Shown: in pieces, positions 25,997 to 35,016 of the stretch
How the letters are laid out: every line of letters begins with the position of its first letter
Numbering within the stretch: the first letter of the stretch is position 1
Assembly (NCBI GenBank): GCA_040222455.1
Contig: JAVKDD010000008.1
Span: 62,001-126,000 of the forward strand
Length of the DNA: 64,000 nt
Source: RHLJ01 sp040222455
GTDB lineage: Bacteria > Bacteroidota > Rhodothermia > Balneolales > Balneolaceae
Direction of reading: 5' to 3'
Position numbers and translations under genes: made by a program
The notes under the pieces: model-generated
Database searches by the model: none
Told to the model about the DNA's origin: nothing
What the model saw: only the letters and a program-made list of their open reading frames with translations

Positions 25997-26542
25997 ATGA
26001 AATCATTTTTAAAAATAGGAGCATTTTTAGTATTTGCTCTGTTACTAACGTCTGAACTTACAATTGCTCAAGAACGTGGTGGTGGTGTAAGACCAAGTCC
26101 AAATGCTGCAAATAGCCAAAATATTGGCGCTACTGTTGTTAGCGTAACTTATGGTCGCCCAGCAATTAAAGAACGCACCTATTTTGCTGAATCTTCTCAA
26201 CTTGCTCCATTAGGTCAAGTTTGGAGAACGGGAGCTAATGAATCTACTGTAATTACTTTTTCTACAGATGTAATGTTTGGTGATAAAGAAGTGAAAGCAG
26301 GTACATATTCGCTGTATACCATCCCTGGCGCTCAAGAGTGGACTATCATAATTAATAGTAAACTTTCTTGGGGAACTCAATACGATCCAGAAATGGATGT
26401 TGTGAGAACAACCGCTTCAGTGGGTGAGGGTTCAAATCTAGAATTTTTTGAAATCTATTTTGATACGCTCTCAGCTGAAAAGGCTCACCTAAATCTACAC
26501 TGGGGAACTACAAAAGTAGCAGTACCGATTACGGTTAAATAA
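25997..26542 (+). CDS. Secreted DUF2911 protein
   Basis: The ATG at 25997 gives a signal peptide (MKSFLKIGAFLVFALLLTSE, cleavage after TIAQ) and 181 residues. GATVVSVTYGRPAIKERTYF, GQVWRTGANESTVITFSTD, AGTYSLYTIPG and the LHWG...VAVPI end are the hallmarks of DUF2911. The family is common in Bacteroidota and Balneolota, has a beta-sandwich fold and no known function. It follows the multi-module secreted protein by 74 bases and ends in a strong terminator. Confidence 0.9.
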   Translation: MKSFLKIGAFLVFALLLTSELTIAQERGGGVRPSPNAANSQNIGATVVSVTYGRPAIKERTYFAESSQLAPLGQVWRTGANESTVITFSTDVMFGDKEVKAGTYSLYTIPGAQEWTIIINSKLSWGTQYDPEMDVVRTTASVGEGSNLEFFEIYFDTLSAEKAHLNLHWGTTKVAVPITVK

Positions 26543-26559
26543 AATTTGAGCTTAGTTTT

Positions 26560-26592
26560 AAAGGCGATTCAGTTTGGATCGCCTTTTTTTTT
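26560..26592 (+). terminator. Intrinsic terminator of the DUF2911 gene
   Basis: AAAGGCGAT (26560-26568) pairs with ATCGCCTTT (26578-26586), followed by a T-run. Confidence 0.85.
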
Positions 26593-26603
26593 GATAAAAA
26601 AAT

Positions 26604-26698
26604 AAGCTTGATGCTCGGTGGGTAAGTTTCCTATTATACAATAGTTGGTCATCTATGTTATATATTAGGGCTTGAGCATCAAGCTTTGACCTAATATA
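26604..26698. repeat. Nested inverted repeats with two mutually exclusive pairings
   Basis: A perfect 13-bp inverted repeat (AAGCTTGATGCTC at 26604-26616, GAGCATCAAGCTT at 26674-26686) encloses 57 bases. Its right arm is also part of a local hairpin: TATATTAGG (26661-26669) with CCTAATATA (26690-26698), and inside it GCTTGA-GCA-TCAAGC. It lies between the ends of two convergent genes, outside any coding sequence. It may be a small non-autonomous element or a structured RNA. Confidence 0.55.
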
Positions 26699-26756
26699 CA
26701 TGGGTTTAAAAATGCAGAATAATGAATGTGATAACCTGCTATATGTTGGGGTAAAA

Positions 26757-27506
26757 TTAAAAGCTTTGTATTAAAGACTTATAGTTTCTGCTCATTTTTA
26801 GTTCTTCTCCATTTTTAAGAATTACTTTAAAATCGCCGTAGTTCCACTCTTCTACTCTTTCTACCTCATTTAAATTCACAATCGTAGATCGATGAATTTG
26901 ATAAAATATTTTTTTATCGAGTCTCTCTATTAAACCGCTCATAGTACTTCTTAGAAGATGTTTTTTATTTTCTGTAATAATATTCACATAATTGCCTGCT
27001 GCTTCAATCCAAAGTACATCCGAAGCCCGAACAATATAAATATTGGATCCAGTTTTAATCACAAACCGCTCAATACTATCAGCTTTAATAAAATCTGAAT
27101 TAATAAGCTCTTTAAGCTTCTCTCTCATCTTAACTTCATCGTACGACTCTAACGTATTTCTTGCTTTTTCAACTGCCTTCGATAGTCTAGATTTGTCGAA
27201 TGGTTTATGAATATAATCTAGGGCATTTACCTCAAAGGCTTTAACTGCATATTCACTAAATGCGGTTACGAAAATGATCATTGGCATTTTTTCAACTTCG
27301 ATATGAGAAATGATATCAAAGCCGCTCAGTTCAGGCATTTCTATATCTAGAAAAATTAAGTCCGGTTTTTGTTTTTCAATTTCTCTGATGGCCTCAATTC
27401 CATTTTTACACACGCCTACTAACTCAATACTCTCTTCCTCTTCAAGCATATAACTAAGTCGGTCTCGAGCATGTTCTTCATCATCTACTATAATTGTTTT
27501 TACCAT
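26757..27506 (-). CDS. LytTR-family response regulator
   Basis: The 249-residue protein has a receiver domain at residues 1-120 (IIVDDEEHARDRL, phosphoacceptor Asp in LIFLDIEMPELSG, the switch Thr in IIFVTAFSEYAVKAF, Lys in YIHKPFD). A LytTR DNA-binding domain fills the C-terminal 100 residues (VLWIEAAGNYVNIITENKK, FYQIHRSTIVNLNEVERVEE). It would be phosphorylated by the histidine kinase encoded two bases upstream. It is the third gene of the operon. Confidence 0.95.
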   Translation of the reverse strand: MVKTIIVDDEEHARDRLSYMLEEEESIELVGVCKNGIEAIREIEKQKPDLIFLDIEMPELSGFDIISHIEVEKMPMIIFVTAFSEYAVKAFEVNALDYIHKPFDKSRLSKAVEKARNTLESYDEVKMREKLKELINSDFIKADSIERFVIKTGSNIYIVRASDVLWIEAAGNYVNIITENKKHLLRSTMSGLIERLDKKIFYQIHRSTIVNLNEVERVEEWNYGDFKVILKNGEELKMSRNYKSLIQSF

Positions 27507-27508
27507 AA

Positions 27509-28597
27509 CTATAAGTATTTTTTGGGGACATGAATGGTAGATTTAAAACCTTCCAGGTCAAACGAGCTTAAATCTAAAAAAGCCTTTTTGCCAAAGAATA
27601 GCTTAATTCTTTCATCTATGTTTTTTAGCCCTATACTCCAATTTGCTCTTTCAGGTTTCTTTTTAAATCCTTTGGCATCGTCTTTAACTTCAATCACCAA
27701 AAATTCTCCTTGAAATTTCGATGAAATCGAGATCGTACATTTGTCAATGGTTTTCCCTACTCCATGCTTAATCGAATTCTCAACTAATGGCAGGATTAAA
27801 TAGCATGGTATTTCTATGTTTTGAGTAGATTTATCAATATTAAAAATAACTGATAGTCTATCACTAAATCTTGCCGATTCAATGTCTAAGTACTTTTCTA
27901 AAAAGATAACTTCTTCTTTAATCGTGCACGATGTTGGCTTCGTTTTATCGAAAGTAGTTTTTATTAAATCTTCCAGTTTTGTTACCGTTTCTACCGCTTT
28001 TTCGGGCTTAGTATGAATCAAAAAATCTACCATGTTCAGAGTGTTAAATAAGAAATGCGGCTTTAACTGTGCTTTAAGCGTAGCTAATGTCGCACTTGAA
28101 AGCTGCGATTGCAGAGCATTTGTCTTTTCAGCAAGCGATGAAACATCGTTATAATATCTACTGACAGTTACGATAATGGAAATGCCCCAATACAAAAGAA
28201 AGGATGAAGAACCAGTAGATATAAATTGACGTCTTAACATATATGCAATGTCTTCTATACTTTCGTCGAACATATAATAACCAGCTATAAGCAACAAAAT
28301 AAATTGTACAGCTATGGTACACAATAAGACATAAATAATACTTAAAAGTAGGTGCAGAAGTACATTTTTCCAGTGTTTTAGTATTGAAAATTGTTTTGAA
28401 ACCCACATTAAAATGGGAAAGGTAGAAACAGGGATAAGTACTGTTATCAACGAACGGATAAAAGTATACTGGATTGAATGATCATAGTAACTCATTCTGA
28501 AATTATAATTTCCAATAAAAGTAACTATGAATAACCCGCCTAATACCAGGAGAATGATTTTATTGAAATCGTTTAATTCGAAAGTATTATTTCTCAT
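27509..28597 (-). CDS. LytS-type sensor histidine kinase
   Basis: The 362-residue protein has four N-terminal membrane helices (residues about 10-150). The His_kinase domain (PF06580) follows: TLKAQLKPHFLFNTLNMV carries the phosphoacceptor His near residue 182. The N-box LVENSIKHG and a degenerate G-box complete the ATPase part. It has no extracellular sensor domain, so it probably senses through the membrane part. It overlaps the upstream pseudo-kinase gene by 11 bases and runs into the LytTR regulator gene. Confidence 0.92.
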   Translation of the reverse strand: MRNNTFELNDFNKIILLVLGGLFIVTFIGNYNFRMSYYDHSIQYTFIRSLITVLIPVSTFPILMWVSKQFSILKHWKNVLLHLLLSIIYVLLCTIAVQFILLLIAGYYMFDESIEDIAYMLRRQFISTGSSSFLLYWGISIIVTVSRYYNDVSSLAEKTNALQSQLSSATLATLKAQLKPHFLFNTLNMVDFLIHTKPEKAVETVTKLEDLIKTTFDKTKPTSCTIKEEVIFLEKYLDIESARFSDRLSVIFNIDKSTQNIEIPCYLILPLVENSIKHGVGKTIDKCTISISSKFQGEFLVIEVKDDAKGFKKKPERANWSIGLKNIDERIKLFFGKKAFLDLSSFDLEGFKSTIHVPKKYL

Positions 28598-29732
28598 AAT
28601 CTAGCTCGAATAATCTATTATCAGTTTCCAGTGCAAGTATTAACTCATCTCTTTTTACCTGAGTTTTAAATGCAAAATTTCCTTTTACTAGCGTCTGAAG
28701 TTGGAAATTAATCCAATCTATCAAAGATTCTTTAGCTAGTGCATTGGCAAGATTTTGCGTTTCTAAAACGCCTCTAATCGTAATTACTTCACTTATTATA
28801 TGATCTGTAAGTTTCTTCGCTGTAAAAGTAATCTCACTGAAGTTTTTGACTATTGGTGCATATTTTCCAAAAAATAACTCCTCAAAAAATGGAATGATCA
28901 AAATCATCGACGGGACTTTTTCTTTTTCCAGCTCTTGTTCTAACGAAATAGTAACGGTACTGGTAGTCTCAAGTCTTAGTTTAATTAAATCTGTATACAT
29001 GGAAAAAAAAGCCGCTTCTTCTGAAAGTCTTACTTTTTCTTTATCAATGTTGTCGACCAAGCGTCGAAGAATGCCTGCCATTAAAATAACCATTTGAGAA
29101 GCTTCTTCGGGACTTGTAGTTGCTTTTTCTCTAATGAAACCAAGATTTGGATAAATAATCTCTGGATTCATTTTCAGCTCAAATTCCTTGAGCCGAGCTT
29201 TTTGTAATTTTAAATTTAATATTGACTCTTTCGCAGTAAATAGTTGTTGTTCTCTAAGTTTTATAAGCCCACTTACAAGTCCAACAATGATTACATAAAC
29301 CAAGAATCTCATTTCAAAAAAAGAGATGAAATCTGAAGTAAAGTTCAATACTTCTAGCTTTTCGTTAAATGAATAGGCGTTTACTAACGGCTGCCACAAG
29401 GCATGAATTAAGAAAAGCAGGAGGGCAAATCCAGTATGTTTTAGCAAATTTGGATACGTTAAAGAGGTAAATAATGAGGGCCATTTTTTACCTGCCCACA
29501 TCACCGCGAACATCCCCACTGCCATTGGGATAAATGCGATGATCTCAACCACAAATATATATGCGAAGGTGTAATCTAAAAAATCAAATCTTGCTATTAT
29601 TAAACTCGAAAGTATAGCATGATAAAAAGTAAAGATTAAAGCGGTAACCGCAATTACTATGTATTCTAAATGTTTAGCCAATCCACAAATTTTTAAAAGA
29701 TTTTTAACTTCGTAAAAAAGTACCCTAAACAC
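28587..29732 (-). CDS. Degenerate His_kinase-family membrane protein (pseudo-kinase)
   Basis: The 381-residue protein starts with GTG and has about four membrane helices. It has the same layout as the neighbouring kinase: LKEFELKMNPEIIYPNLGFI aligns with the kinase motif LKAQLKPHFLFNTLNMV. The phosphoacceptor His is replaced by Glu. The place of the N-box reads IPFFEELFFGKYAPI, without the Asn and KHG. It therefore cannot be an active kinase but probably dimerises with or modulates the true kinase, whose gene it overlaps by 11 bases. It is the first gene of the operon. Confidence 0.85.
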   Translation of the reverse strand: MFRVLFYEVKNLLKICGLAKHLEYIVIAVTALIFTFYHAILSSLIIARFDFLDYTFAYIFVVEIIAFIPMAVGMFAVMWAGKKWPSLFTSLTYPNLLKHTGFALLLFLIHALWQPLVNAYSFNEKLEVLNFTSDFISFFEMRFLVYVIIVGLVSGLIKLREQQLFTAKESILNLKLQKARLKEFELKMNPEIIYPNLGFIREKATTSPEEASQMVILMAGILRRLVDNIDKEKVRLSEEAAFFSMYTDLIKLRLETTSTVTISLEQELEKEKVPSMILIIPFFEELFFGKYAPIVKNFSEITFTAKKLTDHIISEVITIRGVLETQNLANALAKESLIDWINFQLQTLVKGNFAFKTQVKRDELILALETDNRLFELDYEK

Positions 29733-29860
29733 CTTTTTTTGTTACAAACTGATTATATAATAATGTAAAGCGCTTTATTTTGTGATGAAATTCAATTTAT
29801 CGTAACAACTATGTTCTTTTTATAAAAAAGAATTTTAAATCCTTTTCTGTACTTTCTTTT

Positions 29861-32158
29861 ATGAAAAAATTTGCCGTTCTAACTCTTCTATTGGCCTTTA
29901 AAGCTTCGTTCACGTTGGCTCAATCTTCTGCAGATTGGCTATTTGACGATTCTATACTTCCAAGAGTTGATATTGTTATTGAACCCGATTCTTTAGATAT
30001 CATTCTTTTTGGGGACACCCAAAGTGACTACGAATTTCCAGCTACTTTTATATTTTCGAAAGGTGAAGCGGTCGACACCGTTTATAATATTGGGTTCAGA
30101 CTCAGAGGTAATACTTCGCGAGCTTCAGCAAAAAAATCCTTTAAAGTTTCCTTTAATACTTTTGAAAATGGAAGAGAATATAGAGGGCTGGATAAGATGA
30201 ATTTAAACGGAGAACATAACGATCCAACCATAATGCGGGCAAAACTCAGTTGGGATATTTTTGAGCATATTGATGTTCCTGCCCCTCGTTCAAACCACGT
30301 GAAGTTGTACATTAATAATGAATACTTTGGGCTTTATTTAAATGTTGAGCACATCGATAATGAATTTGTTAAGGTTCGTTTTGGAAGCGATGCGGGTAAT
30401 TTATATAAATCTCTATACCCTGCAGATCTCTCATATATAAGTGAAAACCCTGACGATTATAAATGGAGTCCTGATTGGGCTGATCGGCGAGTATATGATT
30501 TGAAAACGAATAATCAGGAGGATGATTATTCAGATCTTGCTTCGCTAATTAGTTTTCTTGAAAATTCTTCCACTCAAGATTTTGAAAACGAATTTGACGA
30601 TTATTTTAATGTAGATGGGGCTCTTCGCTGGATGGCAGTAGATATTTTAACAGGAAATTGGGACAACTATTGGTATAACCAGAATAATTTTTATCTCTAT
30701 AATAACCCAGCTACAAATCGATTCGAGATTATACCATACGATTATGACAATACCTTTGGCATTGATTGGCTTGGTCCAGATTGGGGGACTCGTGATATCA
30801 ATGACTGGGGTCCTGGTGGAGCAAATCGCCCATTAACCAATCGTATTTTAGAGGTCGAAGAATATAGAAACCGACTCCATTTCTATATAGATAAGATTAT
30901 TGAGGAAATATTTAATGAAGAACTTCTTTTTCCTGAAATTGATCGGCTTAAAGCGCTCACCGAAGATGCTGCTGAAGAAGATACCTATCGTACTTTAGAT
31001 TATGGTTATGATATTAGTGATTATCACAGTTCATTTAACTCTGCATTAGGTGGTCATGTTGATTATGGACTAAAGCCCTATATCTCTACTCGTATGAATT
31101 CGGCTTTAGATCAGCTACAACTGGAGAATATCACTCCAATAATTCAGTCTGTTTATATAGATTTTATTGAAGATTCTGCTCTTAATTTTTTTGTAGATGT
31201 TTTAGATGAAGAATTAGCATCAGTTAAAATTATTATTCCAAAGATTGAAGGAATTGATTTTACAAATCCATTGGAAATAACTCTTTCTGATAATGGCTCT
31301 AACATTGATAAAGTGGCCAATGATGGAATTTATTCTGGCTCGTTAACTGAATTTATTGATCGCGATTGGCTTTCTTATTGGGTTGAGGCGGAAGATACAA
31401 ATGGGGAAACTAATCAATCGAATATTAAAGTTTTTAATCTCAAGTCTTCTATCAATTCAATTATTATTAACGAATTTATGGCAGATAACGAGTCTGGAAT
31501 TCAGGATGAATTTTCGGCTTATGAAGATTGGATAGAATTGTATAACCCAACAGATGAATCCATACATTTAACCGATTATTATCTTACTGATGATTTTGAA
31601 GACGAACTAAAATGGGCATTGCCTGATACTATTATACAGCCTGGTCATTTCTTACTTATTTGGGCGGATAGCGATGATGAAGAAGGAATTTTACATACTA
31701 ATTTTGGGCTAAATAATGACGGGGAAGAAATCGGTATCTATTTCAAAGATGGTGAGAATGTTCTGGTCTTTGATACGCTGAGTTTTGGTCCTCAATCTGA
31801 TGATATCTCTTATGGTAGAGATGTAGATGGCAGTGATCAATTTGTATTTTTTGATGCTCCTACGCCTGGCACTTCAAATGGAATTATCAATCCTATTGAA
31901 ACTGAAAATGGCACCCCTTCAGATATTCAACTCTTCCAAAACTATCCTAATCCTTTCAATCCAGCTACTACAATTACTTTTCAATTGAAAGAAGCTTCGA
32001 ATGTTACTTTAGAAATATTTAGCATTGAAGGAAGATTAGTTCAAACACTAGCAAATTCGAACTATTTATCAGGAACGCACTCTATTCAGTTCGATGCTTC
32101 GTCGATTAATTATTCAACTTCAATAGAGAAAATTCTTCTCCTCGCAATGAAGGTTTAA
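29861..32158 (+). CDS. Secreted CotH-type protein with lamin-tail domain and sorting tail
   Basis: The 765-residue product has a signal peptide (MKKFAVLTLLLAFKASFTLA). A CotH kinase domain spans about residues 35-410, with FRLRGNTSRASAKKSFKVSF, GLYLNVEHIDNEFV and FEIIPYDYDNTFGID. A lamin-tail (LTD) domain follows at about 525-665 (IIINEFMADNESG, DWIELYNPTDESIHL). The C-terminus begins as a type IX-like tail (NYPNPFNPATTITF), but its last strands read YSTSIEKILLLAMKV instead of the usual basic -TxKMxLxK end. A frameshift near 32110 would restore an ending STLKLPL. CotH proteins phosphorylate surface proteins in spores; here a surface role is likely. Confidence 0.85.
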   Translation: MKKFAVLTLLLAFKASFTLAQSSADWLFDDSILPRVDIVIEPDSLDIILFGDTQSDYEFPATFIFSKGEAVDTVYNIGFRLRGNTSRASAKKSFKVSFNTFENGREYRGLDKMNLNGEHNDPTIMRAKLSWDIFEHIDVPAPRSNHVKLYINNEYFGLYLNVEHIDNEFVKVRFGSDAGNLYKSLYPADLSYISENPDDYKWSPDWADRRVYDLKTNNQEDDYSDLASLISFLENSSTQDFENEFDDYFNVDGALRWMAVDILTGNWDNYWYNQNNFYLYNNPATNRFEIIPYDYDNTFGIDWLGPDWGTRDINDWGPGGANRPLTNRILEVEEYRNRLHFYIDKIIEEIFNEELLFPEIDRLKALTEDAAEEDTYRTLDYGYDISDYHSSFNSALGGHVDYGLKPYISTRMNSALDQLQLENITPIIQSVYIDFIEDSALNFFVDVLDEELASVKIIIPKIEGIDFTNPLEITLSDNGSNIDKVANDGIYSGSLTEFIDRDWLSYWVEAEDTNGETNQSNIKVFNLKSSINSIIINEFMADNESGIQDEFSAYEDWIELYNPTDESIHLTDYYLTDDFEDELKWALPDTIIQPGHFLLIWADSDDEEGILHTNFGLNNDGEEIGIYFKDGENVLVFDTLSFGPQSDDISYGRDVDGSDQFVFFDAPTPGTSNGIINPIETENGTPSDIQLFQNYPNPFNPATTITFQLKEASNVTLEIFSIEGRLVQTLANSNYLSGTHSIQFDASSINYSTSIEKILLLAMKV

Positions 32159-32163
32159 GTACT

Positions 32164-34611
32164 TTAAAACTCCCACTTCACCTGGAATAAGAAATTTCTT
32201 CCAGCCTGAGGGTAGTAGTAGTTAAATCGTTGCTCTCCACCCGATATAAAACCGAAGGTATAACCATTGGTTTCATATTCTGCATCCAGAATATTGTTAA
32301 TCATCAATGTTCCGGTAATTGCTTTGAGAACTCCCAGTTCTGTAAACTTATAACTTACTCTAAGATCATTCACCAAATAAGGATTGATGGATCGGGCATC
32401 ATTCTGCGTATTGTCTAAATATTGCTTGGAGATATATTTAGATAATAATTCTCCTATAATCCCGGATTCTGTAAAACTCAGTACAGAAGTTCCAATAAAA
32501 TTAGGTGAAAAAGCGATGTCGGTATCGTTGAAAACTCTTTCAATTTGTCCACCGTTATCATAATCATCAATAAACTCCGAGATTTCTTCGATCTTATTTT
32601 GGCTGATCGTAGCATTCAATGCCCATTGGAACTGATCTGTAAATCGGACTGCTCCTTCTAGCTCTAAACCGATTCGATAACTATTCTCAACATTGTCCCG
32701 AATATAGGCCCCAACATCATTCACTTGCCCAGTAAGTACGAGTTGATCTTTATAGAACATTCCATAAGCGTTTGCGCCAGCGTAAAAGGAATCAAATTCT
32801 TTATGATAACCAGCTTCCACATTGTATAATGTTTCCTGAGTTGGACGGCTTTGTCGCGTTGAATTTACGTACTCTTCTCTGGTGGGTTCTTTACTTGCTA
32901 CTGCAAAAGAAATGAATGCTCGATCGCCATCATAATCCCTATATACAAGCCCCATTTTTGGATTAAAAAATGTCAGTTTATCATTCTCCTCAATTGGAAC
33001 TAAACTCATCGTTGATTGATCGTTAAACAAACCAACAAAGTTATAATTGATGGTTCGAATCTGAGCATCTGCATAAGCATTAACTTTATCAGATAACTCA
33101 TAATTGAATTTTCCATAAAGGTTAGCATCGAATTTATTTCCAACATTGTCGTAGTATCGATCTCCGATTTCGCTATCGCCAGCATTTCTAGCCCAGATTA
33201 CTTCTCCAAAATGGTCACCATCGTATTGATGAATTCCACCACCAAGTGTAAAATCCCAATTATAGCCTTGATATTTCGAGGATACAACTCCACCATAGTA
33301 GTCATTGTCTAGCCATCTTCTGCGAATCAAATCTGAGCTTGTATTTACAATAGAAGTAATCCCATAATCATTCAACGTTTGATCGGCCTTGTATTCCTCA
33401 AAATAACCCTGTCCCTTTGTGTAATGTAGGGAGGCATTTGCTGTCCAATTGTAGGCAAGCTCATACGAGTAGTGCAGCTGGTAATAATCCTGCCGGTAAT
33501 TGTCTACTTGATTTTGGTAAGGTGTGCCAGCTTTTTCTGTTCCTGCTTCATTGAAAGTTCTGTTTCCATTTTCTAATATGCTTTGCTCTACACCATACCA
33601 AGCCTGATAGGTAATTTCTTTTCCTGAAAACACATCCGCTTTTAGTAAACTTCGCGCTCCTCTTTTTGAACCAGATAAGTAGAATGAATTTAAATCGGCA
33701 CTAGCTCGATCAATAAATCCATCAGAGACAATCTTAGATAATCTCCCTTCAAACATCCAACCATGTTCCATTAAGCCTGAACCCAATATGATATTTGCTT
33801 TTTGGGTATTGAAGGAACCAATTCCTGTATTCACTTCAGCAAAAGGCTCTGTTCTGGAAGTACTTGTTTGCAGATTAATGGACGCTCCAAAAGCAGCTGC
33901 TCCATTTGTCGAAGTTCCAACCCCTCGTTGAATTTGAATATTCTCAATAGATGAAGTGATGTCTGGTAAATTTACCCAAAATACGCCCTGTGACTCCGCA
34001 TCATTTACCGGAATTCCATTAATAGTTACATTTATTCTTGTAGGATCGACTCCTCGAATTCGAATGCCTGTATATCCAACTCCTGCTCCTGCATCTGAAG
34101 TAGAAACAACGGAAGGAGTAGCTCTAAGCAAATACGGCACATCTTGCCCTAGATTTTTCTCCTCAAGTTCAGCTTTATCAATATTAGTGAAAGTAAAGGG
34201 TGTACTATCATCTACTCTAGTAGCTTCAACTACTAATTCTTCAAGCCTTGAAGGTGCTGATATATCATCAATTGCCATAGTAATCGAAGAAAAATCAATA
34301 GGCACTAAGTAGATTTCTAGTTTTTCACCAAAATCAGCTAGTAGAATTTCTTGAACTGCATATCCTAAAAAGGAAACTTCAATTAATTTAGATTTCTCAG
34401 AAATCAACTCAAATTCAAAAAAACCATTTATATCTGACACACCACCATTTGTGGTTCCACTTTGAAGGATGTTCGCTGCTTGAAGAGGAGTTCCTGTCTC
34501 CACATCATACACATACCCAGAAATGGTTTGTGAATAGCTTTGTGAAAAAATAAATAGTGAAAAAATTGTCGCCAAAAGCGACGTAGAAAAAAATGTCTTA
34601 TTAAACATCAT
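32164..34611 (-). CDS. TonB-dependent receptor, probably for thiamine compounds
   Basis: The 815-residue product has a signal peptide. A carboxypeptidase-like regulatory domain follows (GYVYDVETGTPLQAANILQ, FFEFELISEKSKLIEVSFLG). The TonB plug (PYLLRATPSVVSTSDAGAGV, GYTGIRIRGVDPTRINVTIN) and a 22-strand barrel ending in FLFQVKWEF come next. It imports a ligand across the outer membrane using TonB energy. A TPP riboswitch lies directly upstream, which points to thiamine, a precursor or a related compound as ligand. GGAGGA directly precedes two consecutive ATG codons; spacing favours the second (34608). Confidence 0.92.
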   Translation of the reverse strand: MMFNKTFFSTSLLATIFSLFIFSQSYSQTISGYVYDVETGTPLQAANILQSGTTNGGVSDINGFFEFELISEKSKLIEVSFLGYAVQEILLADFGEKLEIYLVPIDFSSITMAIDDISAPSRLEELVVEATRVDDSTPFTFTNIDKAELEEKNLGQDVPYLLRATPSVVSTSDAGAGVGYTGIRIRGVDPTRINVTINGIPVNDAESQGVFWVNLPDITSSIENIQIQRGVGTSTNGAAAFGASINLQTSTSRTEPFAEVNTGIGSFNTQKANIILGSGLMEHGWMFEGRLSKIVSDGFIDRASADLNSFYLSGSKRGARSLLKADVFSGKEITYQAWYGVEQSILENGNRTFNEAGTEKAGTPYQNQVDNYRQDYYQLHYSYELAYNWTANASLHYTKGQGYFEEYKADQTLNDYGITSIVNTSSDLIRRRWLDNDYYGGVVSSKYQGYNWDFTLGGGIHQYDGDHFGEVIWARNAGDSEIGDRYYDNVGNKFDANLYGKFNYELSDKVNAYADAQIRTINYNFVGLFNDQSTMSLVPIEENDKLTFFNPKMGLVYRDYDGDRAFISFAVASKEPTREEYVNSTRQSRPTQETLYNVEAGYHKEFDSFYAGANAYGMFYKDQLVLTGQVNDVGAYIRDNVENSYRIGLELEGAVRFTDQFQWALNATISQNKIEEISEFIDDYDNGGQIERVFNDTDIAFSPNFIGTSVLSFTESGIIGELLSKYISKQYLDNTQNDARSINPYLVNDLRVSYKFTELGVLKAITGTLMINNILDAEYETNGYTFGFISGGEQRFNYYYPQAGRNFLFQVKWEF

Positions 34612-34639
34612 TCCTCCAATTAAATAGTGATTAATTAAT

Positions 34640-34648
34640 GGGAGGAGG
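34640..34648 (-). promoter_or_regulatory. Possible expression platform of the TPP riboswitch
   Basis: On the minus strand this segment reads CCTCCTCCC. It can pair either with the GGAGGA before the receptor start (34612-34617) or with GGAGGA at the 3' side of the riboswitch. That fits a switch between a sequestered and an open ribosome site. The pairing is inferred by eye. Confidence 0.45.
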
Positions 34649-34671
34649 TCAACAAAAATGCGAAGTGCACT

Positions 34672-34752
34672 GGTTTTCCTCCGCCGGTATTATCCGGATC
34701 AGGTAGCAGGGTATGTTCTCAGCCTCCACACTTTGAGGAAGCACCCCTAACC
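34672..34752 (-). promoter_or_regulatory. TPP riboswitch (thi box)
   Basis: Read on the reverse strand, the segment shows GGGGTGC, the conserved GCTGAGA (34717-34722 core), ACCCT, then ACCTGATC and GGATAATACC (34686-34704), followed by GGCGGAGGAAAACC. Outer GGTT and AACC close the P1 stem. This order is diagnostic of the thiamine pyrophosphate aptamer. It stands 60 bases before the TonB receptor gene and should turn it off when TPP is plentiful. Confidence 0.95.
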
Positions 34753-34850
34753 GTTGAGGTAAAGTTAGGGAGATTAGTGGTTAAATCACATCCTTTTTTA
34801 AACAATTGACCTCTACTAGTTTTAGCCATATTTTTTGCTCAAAAAATTCC

Positions 34851-34880
34851 TCCCCTCCTTAATAAGGAGAGAATAGTGGG
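34851..34880. repeat. Short palindromic repeat in the divergent gap
   Basis: CTCCTT-AAT-AAGGAG (34855-34869) lies in TCCCC...GTGGGG surroundings. It resembles the 'CCCCTCCTT...AAGGAGGGG' intergenic repeats seen in many Bacteroidota genomes, here decayed. The remaining gap from 34753 to 35016 holds only the promoters of the TonB receptor and the M28 peptidase. Confidence 0.35.
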
Positions 34881-35016
34881 GAAGTCGTTTTAAAGCCATT
34901 ACATTTCTAGTTCTATTCTTGCTAAAACATTCCCAGAATTCTTTACCAATATTTTTCACAATAAATACATCAAACTACCTTAACTTTAAGCTTTCGAAAA
35001 CTCATCTTATTCTCCA

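Noticed and set aside
34851..34880. Palindrome considered as a terminator of the TonB receptor or peptidase gene
   Set aside because: It lies upstream of both genes and has no proper T-run after the stem; it looks like a decayed intergenic repeat.
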